The notes below the pieces were generated by a model. The model was given only the letters and a program-made list of their open reading frames with translations. It had not been told where the DNA came from and did not search any database. A stretch of DNA of 64,000 bases, from positions 26,995,458 to 27,059,457 of the forward strand of contig NC_091096.1 of assembly GCF_024713975.1 (NCBI RefSeq), given 5' to 3'. The DNA is from Paralichthys olivaceus. Taxonomy: Eukaryota > Chordata > Actinopteri > Pleuronectiformes > Paralichthyidae. Position 1 is the stretch's first letter. Each line of letters opens with the position of its first letter. Position numbers and translations under genes: made by a program. Shown here piece after piece: positions 40,348 to 58,600 of the stretch.

Positions 40348-41912
40348 CAGCGGGTAAAATAAGTATTTAACACGTCACCATTTTTCTTAGTTAATATATT
40401 TCCAAAGGTGCTACTGACATGGAATATTCACCAGATGTTGGTAACAACGCAAGTAATCCATACATACAAAGAAACCAAAACAAATAAGTTCAGGAAAGAG
40501 AAAAGAAGCTATGTGTAATAATTTGAAATGACACAGGGAAAAAGTATTGAACACGCTTACTGTTATTTATTTAATACTTTGTACAAAAGCCTTTGTTGGT
40601 ACTGACAGCTTCAAGACGCCTCGTGTATGGAGAAACTAGTCGTATGCATTGCTCAGGTGTGATTTTGGCCCATTCTTTCACACAAACAGTCTCCAAATCT
40701 TGAAGGTTCCGTGGGCCTCTTCTATGAACTCTGATCTTCAGTTCTTTCCATAGATGTTTAATTGGATTCAAGTCAGGTGATTGGCTGGGCCATTCTAGCA
40801 GCTTTATTTTTTTTCTCTGTAACCAGTTGAGAGTTTCCTTGGCTGTGTGTTTGGGATAATTGTCTTGCTGAAATGTCCACCCTCGTTTCATCTTCATCAT
40901 CCTGGTAGATGGCAGCAGATTATTATCAAGAATGTCTCGGTACATTTTTCCATTCATCCTTCCTTCATTTATGTGAAGTTTGCCAGTACCGTATGCTGAA
41001 AAGCAGCCCCACACCATGATGTTCCCACCTCCAAACTTCACTGTTGGTATGGTGTTTTTAGGTTGATGAGCAGTGCCATTTTTCCTCCCAACATGGTGGG
41101 TATTATGGCATCCAAAGAGTTCAATTTTGCTCTCATCTGACCAGACTATATTCTCCCAGTATCTCACAGGCTTGTCCAAATGTTGTTCAGCAATCTTTAA
41201 ACGAGCTTCAATATGCTTTTTCTTCAGCAATGGAGTCTTGCATGGTGAGCGTGCATACAGGCCATGGTGGTTGAGTGCATTACTTATTGTTTATTTTGAA
41301 ACAATTGTACCTGCTAATTCCAGGTCTTTCTGAAGCTCTCCACAAGTGGTCCTTAGCTCTTGGACAACTCTTATGATAATTCTTTTCACTCCTCTGTCAG
41401 AATTTTGCAAGGAGCACCTGGTCGTGGCCAGTTTATGGTGAAATTATGTTTTTACCACTTCCAGATTATGGCCCCAACAGTGCTCACTGGAACATGCAGA
41501 AGTTAAGAAATGCATCTGTAATCAATGCCATCAGTATGTTTTGCAACAATAAAGTCTTGAGAGAGCTCGTTTCGTTACCCAACTTGACATTTCTTGTGTG
41601 ATACCTTGGTAATGAGACCTTTTTATAGGCCATCAATTGGGACTGAACCAGCTGATATTCATCTGCACTGACAAGGGGCTGGATTGCATTCTAATTTCTG
41701 ATAGATTTCAGCTGTCTTGGCTTTCCATGCCTTTTTGCATCCCCCTTTCTTCATGTGTTCAATACTTTTTCCCTGTGTCTTTTCATATTATTACACATAA
41801 CTGAATTTCTCAACTTGTTTGTTTTTTGTTTCTTTGTATGTATGGACTACCTGGGGTTGTTACCAACATCCGATGAAAATTGAATGTCAATAGCACCTTT
41901 GGAAATATAAGA
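40348..41912 (-). mobile_element. Tc1-like transposon with inactive DDE transposase
   Basis: The left terminal repeat starts after a TA with CAGCGGGTAAAATAAGTATT. The inner part of the matching inverted repeat (TAGCACCTTTGGAAATATA) is present on the right at about 41889-41908, but the outer 60 bp are replaced by another Tc1 fragment. The minus strand encodes a 219-aa transposase part (41230-40571) with [16 protein letters not shown] and [11 protein letters not shown]. The third catalytic acidic residue (E of NPIE) is K, so the DDE triad is broken. Upstream homology (VVQELRTTCGELQKDLELAG) continues to a stop at about 41296 and then frameshifts. The insertion lies in the first YDJC intron. Confidence 0.9.
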
Positions 41913-42100
41913 AGAATGGTCAAAAATTCCAATAAACACACTCCTAAACCTTGTGGAAAGCCTTCCCAGAAGAGTTGAAGCTGTTGTAGCTGCAGAGTGG
42001 ACCAACATCATAATAAATCCCATGGATTAAGAATGGGATGTCACTTAAATTCATATGCGAGTCAAGACAGATGAGCCAATACTTTTGGCAATATAGTGTA
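41913..42100 (+). mobile_element. 3' end of a second Tc1-like element fused to the first
   Basis: The plus strand encodes EWSKIPINTLLNLVESLPRR and then VEAVVAAEW...PMD-stop, the C-terminal end of a different Tc1-type transposase. A 3' flank and the terminal repeat ending GCCAATACTTTTGGCAATAT AGTGTA complete it. Its transposase points the opposite way to that of the adjoining element. Confidence 0.8.
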
Positions 42101-42555
42101 TTTCTCCATATCGTATCTCATCTTTTCTTGATGTTAGCCACGCATCACAGCAGCATCAGTTTTAACTAAAATGGCTGGTTAGTTAGTTAGCTAGTAAAAC
42201 ATCATGAAAGGTGCTATTTCTTAATTGTCTTCCATGTGCAAGGTAGAAACACATTTTTGAGCTTTGAGAGTCATCTGCTTTTTATCATTGAATTTAGACG
42301 AATAGTTGATTGTAGTTTAAAAGCACACTGAAATACTACTTAAATATTGATCGTAAGATTTGTGTGTTGCACTGACTGGTTGTCGTTTCCTGTTGTGATG
42401 AACAGAATGGTAAATGTATGTATGCTTTCTGCTTTTATCCAAAGTACGAACGATGTGCCTCTCATTCACCCGTTCAGACAAACACTAATAGCAGTAGGCT
42501 ATCATGGAGGGCAGTGAGTATTTATCCTTTTTGTCCTCCACAGAGACCAGCAATC

Positions 42556-48067
<5,512 letters not shown>

Positions 48068-51000
48068 CTACTGTTGTTTAAAGGTTTACTGTATACACTA
48101 AACTACTGCAGAGAGCAAGTGTGAAACCTTATATTTCAGGTTCTGTTCTAGTGGTAAAAAAAACATTAATTATTAAAACATAAAAATGTATCTCGCCACA
48201 AATCTGCATAATCCTATAAATGTCATTTGCAGCATGTGATGTGCAGCACTCCATATATTGAATAGGGAATTGTGAGTTTTTTAGTACAAAACATAGTGTA
48301 ATGAATGTGGTTTAACCCAAGGCAGCCACAGCTTCATAGATTGGGGGCTATGAATGAAGTTGTCTCTCTAGTCCAGCCAGACTGTTGGCTGCAACAATAG
48401 TACATCTCTTTTTTAAACCCAGTTCCCTAATATAAAAAGTTGTAAAAGTATTTAAGTATTTTGTTGTCTGATATATCGAGAGACTGTATTGAGGTAGAGA
48501 GGCTACCCAAGGAGTACTTTAATCTGTTTACAGCCTCTGAGTAAATGTCACTCATGCACAAAAGCACTTCAAAAACTACACTTACCTACAAACTGGAATG
48601 TATTGTTCTGAGGTGTTTGTTAAAGCTTGGATGTTTAAGGCAAAGTTTGTTTTTTATGCAAGCCATAGTGAGTGCTGCTTTAGAGTATTCTGATACAGTT
48701 TATTGTACTACCCACATGCTCCTCAGTTGCACATATTTATTACAACTTGGGTTCCTTAGTGTGGTTTTGTCCATTATCATGCACTATACTTAGCCAATAC
48801 AGTGTAGAACTAAATGGCTGAGGGCTGGGAACACAGTGATATCATTTCAAATAAGTCCAGGTAATAAACAAACATGAGCAGTTAGATGATCAGGCATGCC
48901 GGTGAGACAACTTCATCTAGTTTATTTTCATCAGTCTTCATTTATTCATCCATCAACTGCTTCATCCTTAACCTGCTTTACTTACTGTAACTGTGAACTC
49001 ACAGCTTCTCTGGGCAATGGCGGATTATTAGAGAGAGGTACACTCACATTAGGTGGTTTAGTTAGATTTGAATAATACCTTGGTTTGTGTTGACATATTG
49101 CCTGACCTCTCCATAGTGATGTCACCTGGTTTCTACATCTCAGCTTTAACTTGGTGAGTAAACAGATATTATTATTGACTAATCAAAGTAGAAAAATTAA
49201 ATGTAAAACCATTATTTCAGCTTTGTCCTTAAGTTTTGCAAATTGCTCCATGTGTATGTTAAATGAAATTACAACACAGAAGTCTATGGTCAGGCATTGA
49301 GTATTGAATCATAGTAAAAGCGGGTTAACAGAGTCCCAGCAGTGTATTTCTGTGTCAGATGTCCTCAGATGAATCATAGTATAGTTTTGTGGTTTTTGTT
49401 TAAAGGGTGAAAGGATGATTTCTAATGATCTGAGGTCTGTGCAGCACAAGTAGCGATGAAAATCTCGTTAATGTGTTTCTAAGGGAATGCCATTTTAACA
49501 TTTAAAGTTTTCCTGTAACAGTATGTTTTTAATATTTAAGGCCATTGTCTGGATATCTACTGTAGAATATAATGTTTTGATTCAGTTTCTTTTCAAACTT
49601 AATATTTGAATTCAATGCTATTTATTTAAGAGTTTGCAAACAGCATTTAAAAATAAATCTATTTACTATTATTTTGAACATTTTAATCTTTAGTGAATCC
49701 ACTCTCCAACATCAAATGATATATCCTCCAGGGTTTTCTGTAGGTTTTCAAAGTGACAGGGGGTGGTGGTGGCACTGAGGTTTGAAATGATAACAGAGAG
49801 ATTTGATTATCACTCAAATTCCAAACAGGATTATAATTCATCCAGCAAAATCACTGTTTACACTTGGTGTTACTGAAAACAAATGTAAAATGTTAGTAAA
49901 ATAAATAATATTCCAGAGTGAAGTTTAGAGACAATGAAGAACACACATGAGTCAGTGATTCACTCTTTGATGATTTTCCTAAGTTTTACTGAGTTGTACC
50001 TTAACTTCACTTGGTTCACCGCATGTACATCGCCCTCCCTGCTCTGGTTTCTATTTGTCTGTGTCTACAGTAGGAGATGAGCCCTGTCTATATTTAAACA
50101 ACCAGAGCAGAGGACAAAGGATCCAGTGTGACCATTTATGATAGAGAACTCTCAACATGCTTTTTTTTTTTTTTCAAATATGTTAGTTGCTGTGGAGAAA
50201 CACTTTGGCAGTTGCTCAAGTGTTATTATTGAAGGCAAAACCCTCTCATCTTTATCTTTATAAATACTCTTATCCAATTTATATATTTGTGTAACTCAAA
50301 AAGTCAACCCATACAATGCTAGAGGATAGGACAGTTTCAGAACTGTCTGGCTTGTGCCATTAATACTTTTAAACATTATAATGTATTAGCCTTTACAAAT
50401 CATTTGTGCTATGTGTTATGTGTTAACACCATAAGCTGCAGAGCCATCCATCCACGTGTGTCACCTCACATATGGTTAAGACAGTTAGATCTACTGGTTT
50501 ATTATTTATAATAGATTAAAAAGCACATGCTTCAGTAATGGATGGCACATGATGAAAGATATGGATAAGGTACATATTTGCAGCCAAAAGCACTCAGCTG
50601 GGCTCCATCCATTTGTATATATACGTATGGCAAACTGCATCAAATTCATACACACAAGGATACTGTCCATGGAAAATATTAACATGGCCCCTAAAAGTAT
50701 TTGAGTTGACTAAGAAAGTTTGTTATTCATTCTTTACCTTGGAAGCCACAAGAAAAAACGCAAAGACCAATTACTTAAATTTGAATGGGTATCAGTTGTA
50801 TTTCACTTTAGCCTAGCACTGCAGTTAAAATAATTTATGTTATTTGTAATAACGGCTGTGAAATACGATATGCAGTATATAATGCAAGCTTTCGCTGGTG
50901 GTACACCATGTGGGAAAGGATAGAAGATGGAGGGAGAAAACAGCTGTTGAGATTTGCATCTGCAAAGACATGACACTGCTTTAGAAAAGCTGAGGACAAG

Positions 51001-52661
51001 GTATGAGCATCGACTAACAACGTGTATTGTTACCAAAATATAAGATGACCGCTATTATAAAACATTTTGGTGTATAATCACATTGTTGATTGATTCATAA
51101 AACCTCTTGATGTGTATGTATAATTTCTGCTCCTGTCCAAGTCATCACAAGCCATACAGTCTGTGCCAAACAGGTGCAACATCCACTTGAGAGTGAGGCC
51201 AAATGGTTAAGCCATCTTTATTATGAAACAATATTGGGACCACATCAAACAACTGTTACATGGTTGATTTCTGCTGCAATCCTTTCCCATGTCCGAACAC
51301 ATCCTTGGACAGCCAGCCCTCTCCCAGCTGCTTTCAAGGAGCCCGTTTCAAGGACTGCGTAGACGAGTTGAGATCCATTCCATCTTGTGCATCCACCTTA
51401 TACTCTACAGCTCCGGACCACCCGCTCCCTTTCCCCCCTGGATCAATAAAACATCGATCCATCTAGCTAGGCAGCTGGTTGTCTGCTCGAATATGTCTCA
51501 GTGTGATAAAGGGCTCTGTTTCGGATGTGATAAATGATTATACTGGGGTGCCCAAATAGTGGGAAAGGAGACATGCATGGAAGATTCAAATTAACACAAC
51601 AGATTCTTCCCACATTTCCACCAATTTAATGAATCAAGTGCCAATCAAAACAAGTTTAGTTGGAGGAAGAAAATAATAAAAAAAATTGTAAAAGAAACTC
51701 ACAGTAGCCATTTGTGATGCAGAAAACAGTTTTAACCGCAGGGTCTGAGTGCAATAGATCTGGGTTGCAAAACACCATCAAAGAACATTGATAAAATGTG
51801 TAGATAGTATCGTTCCGCTTGTATTTGAGGGCCTACTGATGATAGCTACATGTTTGGAAAACGATTGTTTTAACTTACACACTCAATTTTCTGTAGCTTT
51901 TTTAGCAATAACAATTCAATTACTAAATGGCTTGTTATTGTATGTTTCTGCTCAGTGGGTTACAAACCGTGGGGAGGAAGATGTGAGATGGATTGTTCCA
52001 CAGAGTACAGTGCAAGTCTAGAAGCAGTTGATGTAAAGGAAACACCTCAGTCAGCACACAGCTCCCAGTCCAAGCTGCAGCTTCTCTTCTTTCAGTCATG
52101 TTTGTTTTTTAGTTAGGATTACTGATGAAATGGTAAAAGAAATAGAGTAATCAACCACTTTTCCTGCTCAAAAAAAAAAATACCTCAGAAAACCATGTCT
52201 ATGTGAGATCTATTTAACACAATAGTTGTTTATATAGAGGAAAAGCCAACAGAAAATGATCAAGTTACTCTGAGTATTTCCATCTAATATTTCATCTGAA
52301 CATCATGTTCCCTTAGCATTTCTTTTTCCATTTTTCACTTTAAGAAAAGAGTAGAAAGTTAGAAATGGTCTGGATGTTTATGGCTGAGAAGGAGGAGAAA
52401 GAGGAGGGGGAGGAAGCTGTCTGATCCACAGAGAGTCCTGGATGGGGAGGGCGGCTTAGGCTGCCGCTGCCTGGCTTCAGCTAGGCGGCTCCTGGGCTGC
52501 AGGGAGGTGCAATTTGGGAAAGAAGGGGTAAGGAGAGTGAGCGAAGACGGTGTTGAGTTGTGGGGTGTAGCAGAGAGGCGGGAGCAAGATAGGTATTTGG
52601 GCGGGGAGATTAAAGAAAAGGGAGAGAAAGAGAAAGAGAGGGCTCCACGCTCATCAGGTGA
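48068..52661. other. YDJC and UBE2L3 3' UTRs and intergenic DNA
   Basis: The two genes converge here. ATTAAA at 48172-48177 is a candidate YDJC poly(A) signal. A purine-rich plus-strand stretch at 52380-52650 (CU-rich in the UBE2L3 transcript) directly follows the UBE2L3 stop and is probably its 3' UTR. A GC-richer patch at about 51270-51460 has ORFs in three frames but none I recognise. Transcript ends cannot be placed. Confidence 0.4.
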
Positions 52662-55600
52662 TCAGTCCATTGGCCGCTTTTCACCATGTTTCTTTGTAAA
52701 CTCTTCAGCGTTCTTCAAGAATTTTTTACGGTCCTTTGAGTATTCTTCTGCTAGGTCTGCCCTCAGGGGATGCTCCGGCTGGGGGTCGTTCACCAGTGCA
52801 ATGAGGGACTGAATTACTGTAAGACATAGCCAAAAATAATAATAATTTGACATGAACAATGCATTTCAGGCCTTTTATTTGACTGCTGTGCATTCTAGTA
52901 GGAAGTGCATCGTGGCATGTGCAAAGAAAGCAGTAACAAGATTGAAAAGGTCTGAAGAAACACCTCTTTGCTGGTTCAACTTGCCAACTGTTTAAGTTGC
53001 CACATCATTGTGTCACCATAAACATCATGGTCTACATCTCTACCCTTCAACTGCATAAATTAAGACACAAACTGGCACCTATTATATATTAAATTAAAAA
53101 AAATACATCTATTACTTTAGTCCAACCTGACTCCGATCACGTCTCTCTCTCTCTCTCTTGTGCTGACATGTAGAAGCAGACACACACTGACAGACTGAGC
53201 TGATATCTTGATCAACACTTATCAACCCATAATTATCTAAACTATTCTTCAATTAGTAAAATCTTTCCTTATAGCTGCAGGGATTCAATCTTTTATATAG
53301 CCCCCCTGACTCTGCTTACTTTCTCTTCCTCTTGACTTCTACTGAGTGTACTGTTTGTTAGTTATCAGGATTATGCAAAAACTACTGGATGGAATACCAT
53401 GAAACTTGGTGGAAGGGTGTGGTATGGTATAAAAGACCCCATTCAATTCTGGTGCAGATTCAGATCAGGAGGTGGATCCAGGAATTTTTCAAGAAATAAT
53501 GTAGAGATATTTGTGGGAAAAAATCTGTAGAGTGCTGATGCTATCGAGCAAGTAACATTTGTGAGGATCTGATAAGTTATTAATCATGAGGTGTTTTTCA
53601 TTCAAATTATGTATTTTTTGAGAGATGTTTGTTCATTTACTGTAAAGTAATAGATAATGGATATTTTGCCGATGTTTAATAAAGCATTAGCAGAAAAACT
53701 TGGTCTACATTGTAAGTTGTACAAAATTCTGTATACATTTATTCTTTGCAAGCTTATGTACTTATACTGTGTGTCTGTGTTCAGAGGGCATCACAAACTG
53801 AAAACTGCAGGCAGCCTGGGGTAGGAGTCGTGTTGTAAAAGAATAAACTCTACTGCATTGACGTCTAACGATCTCCAGTGAATTTCTTCGACCAAAGATT
53901 GAAGACTCCAGATTAAGTGTAGTCTTAGTATCTGGCCCAGTATTCCTTTTTATATCCAACATGTATCCGATTCATAATATCTGCAATGTGCTCTAAGGGC
54001 CTGATCTAATAAGATCCCAAATAAAGAGTGCTAAACTGCGTGTGCATTATAACAGATTGCAAGTTTGGTTGTTGGGCGCTTTGCAGGTGATCTGCTAAAA
54101 ATAGTTGCGTAAATGATAATAGGTGCACTAAACTAACTAAACCAGTGATCTAAAGCCAAAAATCCACTAGAGATGCCTCTGAACAATATTAAGCTGCAGG
54201 TACAGTTCACTTTCTCTGTGGCACGAATGCTCAGGCACGACACTCGGGCCATTGTTGCGCACACCAGGCAGCTGGTCAGTGCTGTATCTGGTCTGACGAT
54301 GGCCATCAGTGACCTGGCAAGAAAGATCAAAGATGGGGTACAGGCAGTGGTGAGGCCTCTCAATACAAGTGGTCCCACAACAGAGCAGCTTGTAAATGGA
54401 GAGGGGGAACCGGGGGAGATGAATGCACTGGAGACTAGCGCAACATGCGTTGCCAGCTAAAAATGTAATGTTGGCAAAAAGAGGTAAATGGGAAGACATG
54501 ATGAATGTCAATGTTCCTTTTTCCATCTGTATGCAACCCTTATTAAATACAGACACAGTCACCAAAAATGTTTTCAGGCTTTGTAAATCACAATGCGTGT
54601 GCTAAATTAAAGTTTTTGAATCTATTGCGCACTCGGGTAGAAAGGCCCAATATTGCATAATCATGAAGGTAAACATACTAAATGGACAGCACGTGTTATT
54701 CTGCACGCATCCTTAGTTCTAGTGCTCAGTGCTGTAGTGCAGTAGTTCAACATGCATGTTTTTTTTTGCGGGTGAAATGCGCAAAAAAATGCCCTAAGAG
54801 TGCCCTTCTTTTTATCTTAGACTAGTGCCCTTTAGGCCGGGGACATGCTGGAGGTGGAGGCGCCACGAAATGCCGTCCACTTCCTTTCGGCGCCAATTTT
54901 AATCAATTGTGCTGTTCACACTGGCAGCTATATATAAGACGTTGTTAGTTATTCCCTGATTATTGCCTTCAAGAAAAACTTTAACGTTGGTGGCTCTTTC
55001 CCCTTGAGGAGGCTGTGTAGATTTGGCCGTGAGCATATACAGGCAGTGGAAGGTACATGCAAACTCATTCATTTTCTTGTCCTTTGTTGACTGTAACTGA
55101 AAAAAGTCAGGTTAACTTCTATATCTCTGCCACACCCACCTAAGAAATCAACAAAGCCAATCCTATTTACTGTAGTTTACCGTGCTCCTGGGGCTTATTC
55201 TGATTCTGAACATTTTTAACAGAATTCCCTAGCTTTTGTCAAGCCTAGTACTAAAAACAGATATTACAGTATTAATTATGAAGTAATACAATTATTATTG
55301 TCCGTGACTTTAATATTCATGTTGACATTAACAATGATCCCAACTGGCAAATTCTTTAAAAACACTAGTTTTACTGAGATTGATCATCTTGTCAATAGCA
55401 CTGCAGAGTAATCTGTGTAAACATATGGACACATAATAAAGTGAGATCCATGACAAAGTGTGATCAGGTTGAGAACATTATGGTTACACAACTGTTCCTG
55501 GTCTCGCTCTCTCCTCCCCCTCCATCTCTCTCTGAGATAACCATAATGTTCTCAACCTGATTCTTCTCTCCCCTCTTTTCCACCTCTCCTCCCCATTTTT

Positions 55601-58600
55601 CTGCTCAACCCAACCAGGCAAGGCAGATGGCCGCCCACATTGAGTCTGGTTCTGCTGGAGGTTTCTTCCAGTTCTTTGCTCATTGTGGGAACTGTTGGGT
55701 TTCTCTCTCATTTTTAAGGTCTCGACCTTCTATGTAAAGTGCCTTGACCGTACTACCTATACTATATGAGCCTGTCTTAAAAAAAAAAATAATGGGTTAG
55801 AAAAATGATGGTGATACATTTGTCATAGCAGAGGGCAGTTTGTTAGGCTACCAGTAGTGTGCAGGCTAATCCTGGGTTAGAGCTTCAACACCATGAAATT
55901 ACTTACAATGTCATTTATGTTCATTATTTCCATGCACTATAATATTGTAGTTTATTATTTTTAAGTGTTTTCTTGTTCATGCATGATGTTTTTGACAATG
56001 GATAAGAAGCCTTCAATTTATAGCATTAGGCTGTATATAATTTGGATTATTGTAAAGATCAAGGTCATAACTTGTTAACTTTAAAAACATATCTCTCTCT
56101 CACCTTGGTCAGTTTTGGTGGCAGGCTTCCAGTTCTCAGCACTGATCACAGGCAAGCACACCTGGCCCTTTTCATCAATGTTGGGGTGATAGATCTTTGT
56201 CTTGAATGTGATCTTGGGAGGCTTGAATGGGTATTCGGTGGGGAAAATGATTTCGATCCTGAATGCACCTTTGTCATAAGGGGGGTTGTCCTGAAAATTA
56301 GTGAGGGAGGTTAGTAAAGGAAATGTGAGCCTTCAGAAATCAAAGCAATCAAACAAGGATGGCTGCTTACAGGAACAATGAGTCCTTGCCATGACAATAG
56401 GTTTGATTCCTCAACTTGAATGTTTCTGAAGTTCTTCATTCCAGACTTGCGAATCTCTTCAAGTTCCTGAAATAAGTAGCAGACATTGTATATTAAACAA
56501 ATAAAAAAGCAAAGATGGGGGCAATATCCCAAGCAGATGACATACAGATTCAAAAAAAATGTTTTCAGTACATATACATATAGAAAGTTTTCTACTTTTC
56601 ACTTCACTCCATAACAGGCCCTGTTCAGACCTGGTATTGACAGTCATCATGAGGGATCCAATCATTAGTGGACGGCTCTCAGTTTGTGAAGATCCGACTT
56701 CCACACTGTATACGCATATGCACATGTACATCATTTCTGTTTGCAAAGACCAAATTATGTTCCTCCCCAGCAGTACCCCCCTCCCCTTCATTCGACTGCA
56801 GTGATTTATATATTTTATATTTATCTTACTATTTAAAGTTATATTGATGCTTTCCACTTTGATTTAAAGGTACAGTGTGTAGATTTTGTAATATCTAGTG
56901 GTGAAGTTGCATGTTGCAGCTGAACACCCCTCACCTCACCCTCTCCTTCCAAACATGAAAAAGAAACTGTGGCAGCTTCAGTTGTCATAAAAAATCAAAA
57001 GGTGTATAGTTTGCCCAGTCAGAACTAATGTAAAAAACATGGCGGCCTCCAAGAACACCCCCCTCCATGTTAATATAAAGTATTTAAATATAAAGGGCCT
57101 TTTCTGGGGTAAAGAACACTAAAATACATACAATTTAGATGAAACGAACTAGTGAGGATTATTCTACATTACATTTATGCCAATAGTTCCCTTTCACCTA
57201 AATCTTACACACTGGACCTTTAACATTCATTCGTTAATTTTAGACTTGTGTCCTACAGCCTTAAAATCAGGAAAAACTAATCAAATCGCGGCTTGTTCCA
57301 TCGAATGTAAATTCTCACGTGAATGTTTTAAGCAGCATGGAATTCTCTTTGAGTTTCGCTTCTCTCTCCTCATTCTCTTCTCACAGCAGACTGCTCACTC
57401 CTAGGCCCATCCAGAAAACTCTTCTGCACGCATGCATATTTTAGTATCAGGAGAGGAGGGGAGAGACTCAGAGCATTGAGCGACAGAAAGTGAAGAGTCC
57501 CAGCGAGTTGACCAGTGTTCAGAGACGGTGATTGACACTTTATTCATATTCTTTGTGAACGCTGAACCGAAATTAGTTTACAAATGATGAACGTGAGCGG
57601 CGTTCACGTGAAGCAGCCGGTCTGTGACCTTGTTGAAGAGCAGTAGAAACAAACAGTGAAAAGACAGTTCCCTCTATGATCAGAAGGCAAGCCCCGACGT
57701 TTATATTCGACTCCAAAACGAGGTCATTTACATCGTGTTTTAAACCTGAATGTCCGCTTCCGACGAGGTGCATTCAGGGACCGTCGGAAATACTAACGTC
57801 CACTAGCTTAGCCACTTCCTGTGGACTTCAAAACATTTGTATCGCGATATAGCCTAAAATATTGCGATATTTGTTTTAGGCCATATCGCCCAGCCCTGAC
57901 CTCTAATATTCCTGGATAAGTGGTGGTCTTTCTGCAACATTAAAGTTAAAAGGAACACTGCATTGTGGGATAATCAGCAGGAAGAACTGCAGCTTGTGTT
58001 CCTGCTTGTCTCTGTCGCTCTTGACAAACTCAGTGTGCACAAGTGTGCATCTTGTTTGGTGTGTGGCAGGTAAACTTTTTCTATTTGTTTAAAGGCAAGC
58101 CTCTCAAAGTCTACAGCCAAACAAACAAAAAATAATACTTTTCAAGTACTGTACGGGTCATAATAACTAATGATTAGTATTGGCGTTTGGACATTCTGGC
58201 AGGATGCTCCGGGACAGTTTAAAGCAACAAAGCCTAATGTGCTACTACCCTAATCCTGAATCAGCAGTGGTAACAATTTTGCAGAATTATGATGCATTTG
58301 AACACATTTGCATTCAAACAGCTAAAAAGAATGTGACCATGTGTCCCAGACATCTCCAAATGTGTTATGAGGGTTTGGATTTCAAGACAGACTGAGGACA
58401 CAATTAAGTCCATTCACACCTGTACTTTGCACCTGTGATCACACACTCAGGATGAGGAATGAACAACTTATCAGCAATAATCAACCACTCATTGTAGCAA
58501 TGTCTCCTGAAGTAGGGCAGTAAATCAACCTATGCCTAGAGAAGCTCACATGACAATGCTGTCAGCTCTGGAGTAAGCATTTCAAGAATGTCTGAGACAA

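Noticed and set aside
42418..42555. N-terminal extension of YDJC upstream of 42556
   Set aside because: The frame is open but a good acceptor lies at 42543, and the extension has no similarity to YDJC proteins.
54173..54460. A host gene encoding a 95-aa protein
   Set aside because: It lies within Harbinger-like ends in a UBE2L3 intron, without splice partners. It is treated as a transposon relic.
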